Positions 46,006 to 48,738 of a stretch of DNA of 48,738 bases are shown here, one piece after another. The stretch spans positions 5,052 through 53,789 of the forward strand of contig JANQUV010000131.1 of the NCBI GenBank assembly GCA_030730585.1. The letters run 5' to 3'. This DNA comes from Haliea sp. Its GTDB lineage: Bacteria; Pseudomonadota; Gammaproteobacteria; Pseudomonadales; Halieaceae. Below the pieces are notes generated by a model. The model saw nothing but the letters and a program-made list of their open reading frames with translations, did no database searches and had not been told where the DNA came from. Position numbers and translations under genes: made by a program. Every line of letters starts with the position of its first letter. Position 1 is the first letter of the stretch.

Positions 46006-46020
46006 ATTCATGCAGTGAAT
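46006..46020. promoter_or_regulatory. Short inverted repeat upstream of aceA
   Basis: ATTCA, five bases, TGAAT, followed by a run of about 30 very AT-rich bases. It lies about 90 bp before the isocitrate lyase start and could be a regulator or bending-protein site. No binder is identified. Confidence 0.3.
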
Positions 46021-46107
46021 AGTAAAAATATTTTCTATTTATTTCATTTATGGGCGGCTGATGGCTAAGATGCGCGGCATACCCACTTCGCAAGACAGAG
46101 GCCAGCC

Positions 46108-47706
46108 ATGTCAGACTACCTGAAAGATGTCGAATCCTTTGCTGCACTGCGCACCGCGCAGGGCGGCACCTGGGACAACATCCATCCCGAATACGCCGCG
46201 CGCATGAAGCACCAGAATCGCTTCCGTACGGGCCTCGACATTGCACGCTACACCGCGGGCATCATGCGTGCCGACATGGCCGCCTATGATGCCGATAGCA
46301 GCCAGTACACGCAGTCGCTCGGCTGCTGGCACGGTTTCATTGGCCAGCAGAAACTGATCGCGATCAAGAAGCACCACGGGACCACCAACAAGCGCTACCT
46401 GTACTTGTCCGGTTGGATGATCGCCGCCCTGCGCAGTGAGTTTGGCCCGTTGCCAGACCAGTCCATGCACGAGAAAACGTCAGTGCCCGCGCTCATTGAG
46501 GAGCTGTATACCTTCTTGCGTCAGGCGGATGCGCGCGAGCTCGGCCACCTCTACCACGACCTGGATGCAGCCCGTGAAGCGGGTGATGCGGTGCGTGAAA
46601 AAGCGCTACTGCACTCTATCGATAACTACGAAACCCACGTGGTGCCGATTATTGCCGACATCGATGCAGGCTTCGGTAACGAGGAAGCGACTTACTTGTT
46701 GGCCAAGCGCATGATTGAGGCGGGTGCCTGCGCGATTCAAATCGAAAACCAGGTGTCCGACGCCAAGCAGTGCGGCCATCAGGACGGTAAGGTCACCGTC
46801 CCGCACGAAGACTTCCTGGCCAAGATCAACGCTGTGCGCTACGCGTTTTTGGAGCTTGGCGTGGATGACGGCGTGATCGTTGCGCGTACCGACTCTCTGG
46901 GTGCAGGCCTCACGCAAAAGATTCCGGTGTCTCGCAGCACGGGCGACCTCGCCCACAAGTACAACACCTTCTTGCAAACCGACCAGATCGAGAGCGCCGA
47001 GGACGTGCGCGAAGGTGACGTTATCATCAAGCAAGACGGCAAACTGGTGCGCCCCGTGCGCCTGCCCAACGGCCTGTATCGCTTCCAGGACGGCACTGGT
47101 GAGGCACGCTGTGTGCTGGATTGTATTACCAGCCTGCAAAACGGAGCGGACCTGCTGTGGATCGAAACCGAGAAGCCGCATGTGGGGCAAATTGGCGCCA
47201 TGGTAGATGAAATTCGTAAGGTCATCCCCAACGCCAAGCTGGTCTACAACAACTCGCCGTCCTTTAACTGGACCCTGAGCTTCCGCCAGCAGGTGTTTGA
47301 TGCCTGGAGTGCAGCTGGCCAGGATGTTTCCGCTTACGCTCGCGACAAGCTGATGAGCGAAGACTACGATGCCACGGAGCTCGGGCAGGAAGCGGATCGT
47401 CGCATTCAAACCTTCCAGGCCGATGCCGCCCGTGAAGCCGGTATTTTCCACCACCTGATCACACTGCCCACGTACCACACTGCAGCACTGTCGACCGACA
47501 ACCTGGCGAAGGGGTATTTTGGCAAAGAGGGTATGCTGGCCTACGTGCAAGGCGTGCAGCGCAAGGAAATTCGCCAAGGCATAGCCTGCGTCAAGCACCA
47601 GGATATGGCCGGCTCCAATATGGGCGATGACCACAAGGAATACTTTGCCGGCGAATCCGCCCTCAAGGCGGGCGGCAAAGACAACACCATGAACCAGTTC
47701 GGCTGA
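46108..47706 (+). CDS. aceA: Isocitrate lyase
   Basis: A 532-residue enzyme of the glyoxylate shunt, splitting isocitrate into succinate and glyoxylate so acetate or fatty acids can be used as carbon source. The length and the catalytic motif KQCGH (in place of KKCGH) match the long pseudomonad-type isocitrate lyase. PIIADIDAGFGNEEA and GACAIQIENQ are core barrel motifs, and NNSPSFNWT is the substrate-binding stretch. AGAGG lies before the ATG. Malate synthase is not adjacent. The enzyme fits an organism living on lipids or acetyl-CoA-yielding substrates. Confidence 0.97.
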   Translation: MSDYLKDVESFAALRTAQGGTWDNIHPEYAARMKHQNRFRTGLDIARYTAGIMRADMAAYDADSSQYTQSLGCWHGFIGQQKLIAIKKHHGTTNKRYLYLSGWMIAALRSEFGPLPDQSMHEKTSVPALIEELYTFLRQADARELGHLYHDLDAAREAGDAVREKALLHSIDNYETHVVPIIADIDAGFGNEEATYLLAKRMIEAGACAIQIENQVSDAKQCGHQDGKVTVPHEDFLAKINAVRYAFLELGVDDGVIVARTDSLGAGLTQKIPVSRSTGDLAHKYNTFLQTDQIESAEDVREGDVIIKQDGKLVRPVRLPNGLYRFQDGTGEARCVLDCITSLQNGADLLWIETEKPHVGQIGAMVDEIRKVIPNAKLVYNNSPSFNWTLSFRQQVFDAWSAAGQDVSAYARDKLMSEDYDATELGQEADRRIQTFQADAAREAGIFHHLITLPTYHTAALSTDNLAKGYFGKEGMLAYVQGVQRKEIRQGIACVKHQDMAGSNMGDDHKEYFAGESALKAGGKDNTMNQFG

Positions 47707-47726
47707 TCAGCCGAGCAATAGCACTC

Positions 47727-47931
47727 TTACGGCCCGAAAGGGTCGTCCACAGAACGGGCCGGCTGGGTAAACCAGCGCGGTCCGTTTTCCGTCATATAGA
47801 AGTGGTCTTCGAGGCGCGCGCTGCAGGCGGCGGGCGTACTCTGCATCACCAATCGGTGTTGCGCCGGCGCTCATGTCCTGCAGCCGGTCGAGTTCAGTGA
47901 CGGCGTCAGAGCCGCCGATACCGTGTGTCAT
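47727..47931 (-). pseudogene. Remnant of an M24-family metallopeptidase with internal deletion
   Basis: The start codon and GAGGAG ribosome site remain. The first 36 or so codons (GIGGSDAVTELDRLQDM, then PIGDAEYARRLQ) resemble the N-terminus of M24B aminopeptidase P-like proteins. After a one-base frame change near 47820, the other frame reads ARLEDHFYMTENGPRWF and then SVDDPFGP followed by TAA at 47727-47729, which looks like the C-terminus of the same family. The catalytic middle, over 300 residues, is gone. Without the frame change a meaningless 74-residue frame results. The family call rests on remembered motifs and is moderate. Confidence 0.55.
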
Positions 47932-47996
47932 GGGATCTCCTCATTGGCGTTCGCGGGGTGGTCGTTTATGCTCAACGCAATTGGGCTGGATCATAA

Positions 47997-48011
47997 CTGC
48001 AGTGTCTGCAG
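47997..48011. promoter_or_regulatory. CTGCAG repeat just upstream of the HxlR gene
   Basis: CTGCAG, three bases, CTGCAG forms a 15-bp symmetric site ending 12 bases before the ATG, overlapping the likely transcription start and leader. It could be an autoregulatory operator; no evidence beyond symmetry and position. Confidence 0.3.
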
Positions 48012-48023
48012 GGGGAAAGGGTA

Positions 48024-48557
48024 ATGCGTTGGACTGAGATTGATCAGCAATTGTGTTCGGTGGCGCGGGCGCTGTCGGTGGTGGGGGAGCGCTGGACTCT
48101 GCTGATCCTGCGCGATGCCTTTTTGGGCACTCGGCGTTTCGAACAATTTCAGCACAATTTGGGCATTACCCGCCACCGTCTCTCCGAGCGGCTGAGCAAG
48201 CTGGTGGAGCAGGGTGTGCTGGTCAAGGTGCCCTATAACGAGCGCCCTCTGCGTCACGAATACCGGCTGACACGCAAAGGCCTCGGCCTGTACCCGGTGC
48301 TGATGAGCCTCTCCCGCTGGGGTGATGACTGGATGGCGCAGGACCCCGGTGTCCCCTTGGAGTATGTGCATCGCGGGTGCGGCAAGGTCACTCGTCCTTT
48401 GCTGGCCTGTAGTGAATGTGGTGAGCCGCTACGGCCGGAGGGCGTAACACCGCAGCCAGGCCCCTCGCTGCAAGCGCTAGCCGATGACCTGGACCGGCAG
48501 GGGCGTCGAAATCTTTCTATCCCGGAGTTGATTGGCTGTTCCCGGCCCCAGGATTAG
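48024..48557 (+). CDS. HxlR-family winged-helix regulator with a C-terminal Cys cluster
   Basis: A 177-residue regulator. Residues 10-105 form the HxlR winged helix, with CSVARALSVVGERWTLLILRD (here its core VGERWTLLILRD), LGITRHRLSERLSKLVEQG and RHEYRLTRKGLGLYPVL. The C-terminal extension carries H116, C119, C129 and C132, a likely zinc-ribbon-like site. The family senses quinones, aldehydes or other electrophiles. GGGGGAAAGG precedes the ATG. It is divergent from the M24 remnant, which could have been its former target. Confidence 0.88.
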   Translation: MRWTEIDQQLCSVARALSVVGERWTLLILRDAFLGTRRFEQFQHNLGITRHRLSERLSKLVEQGVLVKVPYNERPLRHEYRLTRKGLGLYPVLMSLSRWGDDWMAQDPGVPLEYVHRGCGKVTRPLLACSECGEPLRPEGVTPQPGPSLQALADDLDRQGRRNLSIPELIGCSRPQD

Positions 48558-48680
48558 ACGGATTGCTAACCCTGCCCGTAACGCATGCCCTGCACGGACT
48601 ATTGCGCTGTGCAGAGGGAAGTGTGTCCTTATTCATGGGATCCTCTGCTAAGGAAATCGGGTGGCGCAGGAAGGCAATCG

Positions 48681-48738
48681 ATGGCTGAACATTCCAACCA
48701 ACGGCATCTTTTTCCCAAATGGCCTAGCGCGGCGCGGC
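48681..48738 (+). CDS. Start of an unidentified gene cut by the window edge
   Basis: ATG at 48681 with GGAAGG six bases upstream opens a frame (MAEHSNQRHLFPKW...) that has no stop before the window ends. Only 19 codons are visible, too few to assign a family. Confidence 0.4.
   Translation, partial: MAEHSNQRHLFPKWPSAAR

Noticed and set aside
46606-47634. 342-codon reverse-strand frame
   Set aside because: Entirely within aceA; an antisense shadow with no domain resemblance.
47707-47931. 74-codon reverse frame as an intact small gene
   Set aside because: Its second half is out of frame with the better family-like continuation, so it is treated as a peptidase remnant.
1-48738. CRISPR arrays, insertion sequences, phage genes
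   Set aside because: No regularly spaced repeats, transposase or integrase motifs, or phage structural genes were seen on either strand.

Overview
The window looks like chromosomal DNA of a free-living, aerobic, probably marine gammaproteobacterium. The housekeeping order secD-secF-suhB-trmJ-iscR-iscS-ndk-rlmN-pilW-rodZ-ispG-hisS-yfgM-bamB-der is the pseudomonad/Cellvibrionales one. The accessory half, with sulfatases, a TonB-dependent receptor, Baeyer-Villiger and flavin monooxygenases and many TetR/AraC regulators, resembles the lipophilic-compound gene sets of Halieaceae/Spongiibacteraceae. That taxonomic placement is inference. No transposase, phage gene, CRISPR array, rRNA or tRNA was seen.

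Region 1 (1-7 kb) looks like a sulfate-ester utilisation locus. It holds a TetR regulator, a periplasm-facing MBL-fold hydrolase of the group that includes zinc arylsulfatases, a small membrane protein, a Cys-type formylglycine sulfatase with a C-terminal membrane anchor, and a TonB-dependent receptor. Two operator-like inverted repeats with the same half-site (ATAATGGCA) and the same 9-7-9 geometry lie in the MBL/membrane-protein divergent promoter and in the receptor promoter. They tie the locus into one candidate regulon.

Region 2 (7-19 kb) holds scattered catabolic genes: a nitronate monooxygenase-like enzyme, a Baeyer-Villiger monooxygenase, a D-aminoacylase-type amidohydrolase followed by two small uncharacterised genes, an AraC regulator, a Coq4-like protein, an ammonium transporter, and an overlapping tetR-FMO-hydrolase operon.

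Region 3 (19-25 kb) has a TPR/SPINDLY O-GlcNAc transferase-like protein and then tadA, mltF and purL. An HsaA-type flavin monooxygenase sits between mltF and purL, which are neighbours in many gammaproteobacteria.

Region 4 (25-44 kb) is housekeeping: purL, secDF, suhB, trmJ, iscR-iscS, then the long ndk-to-der run. Two departures stand out. The isc locus stops after an IscS that lacks its C-terminal IscU-binding tail, and iscU, iscA, hscBA and fdx are absent although IscR and an IscR-type operator are intact. The RodZ homologue ends just after its membrane helix.

Region 5 (44-48.7 kb) has a group III truncated haemoglobin, an ABC exporter pair, isocitrate lyase, a decayed M24 peptidase remnant, an HxlR regulator and the start of one more gene at the edge.
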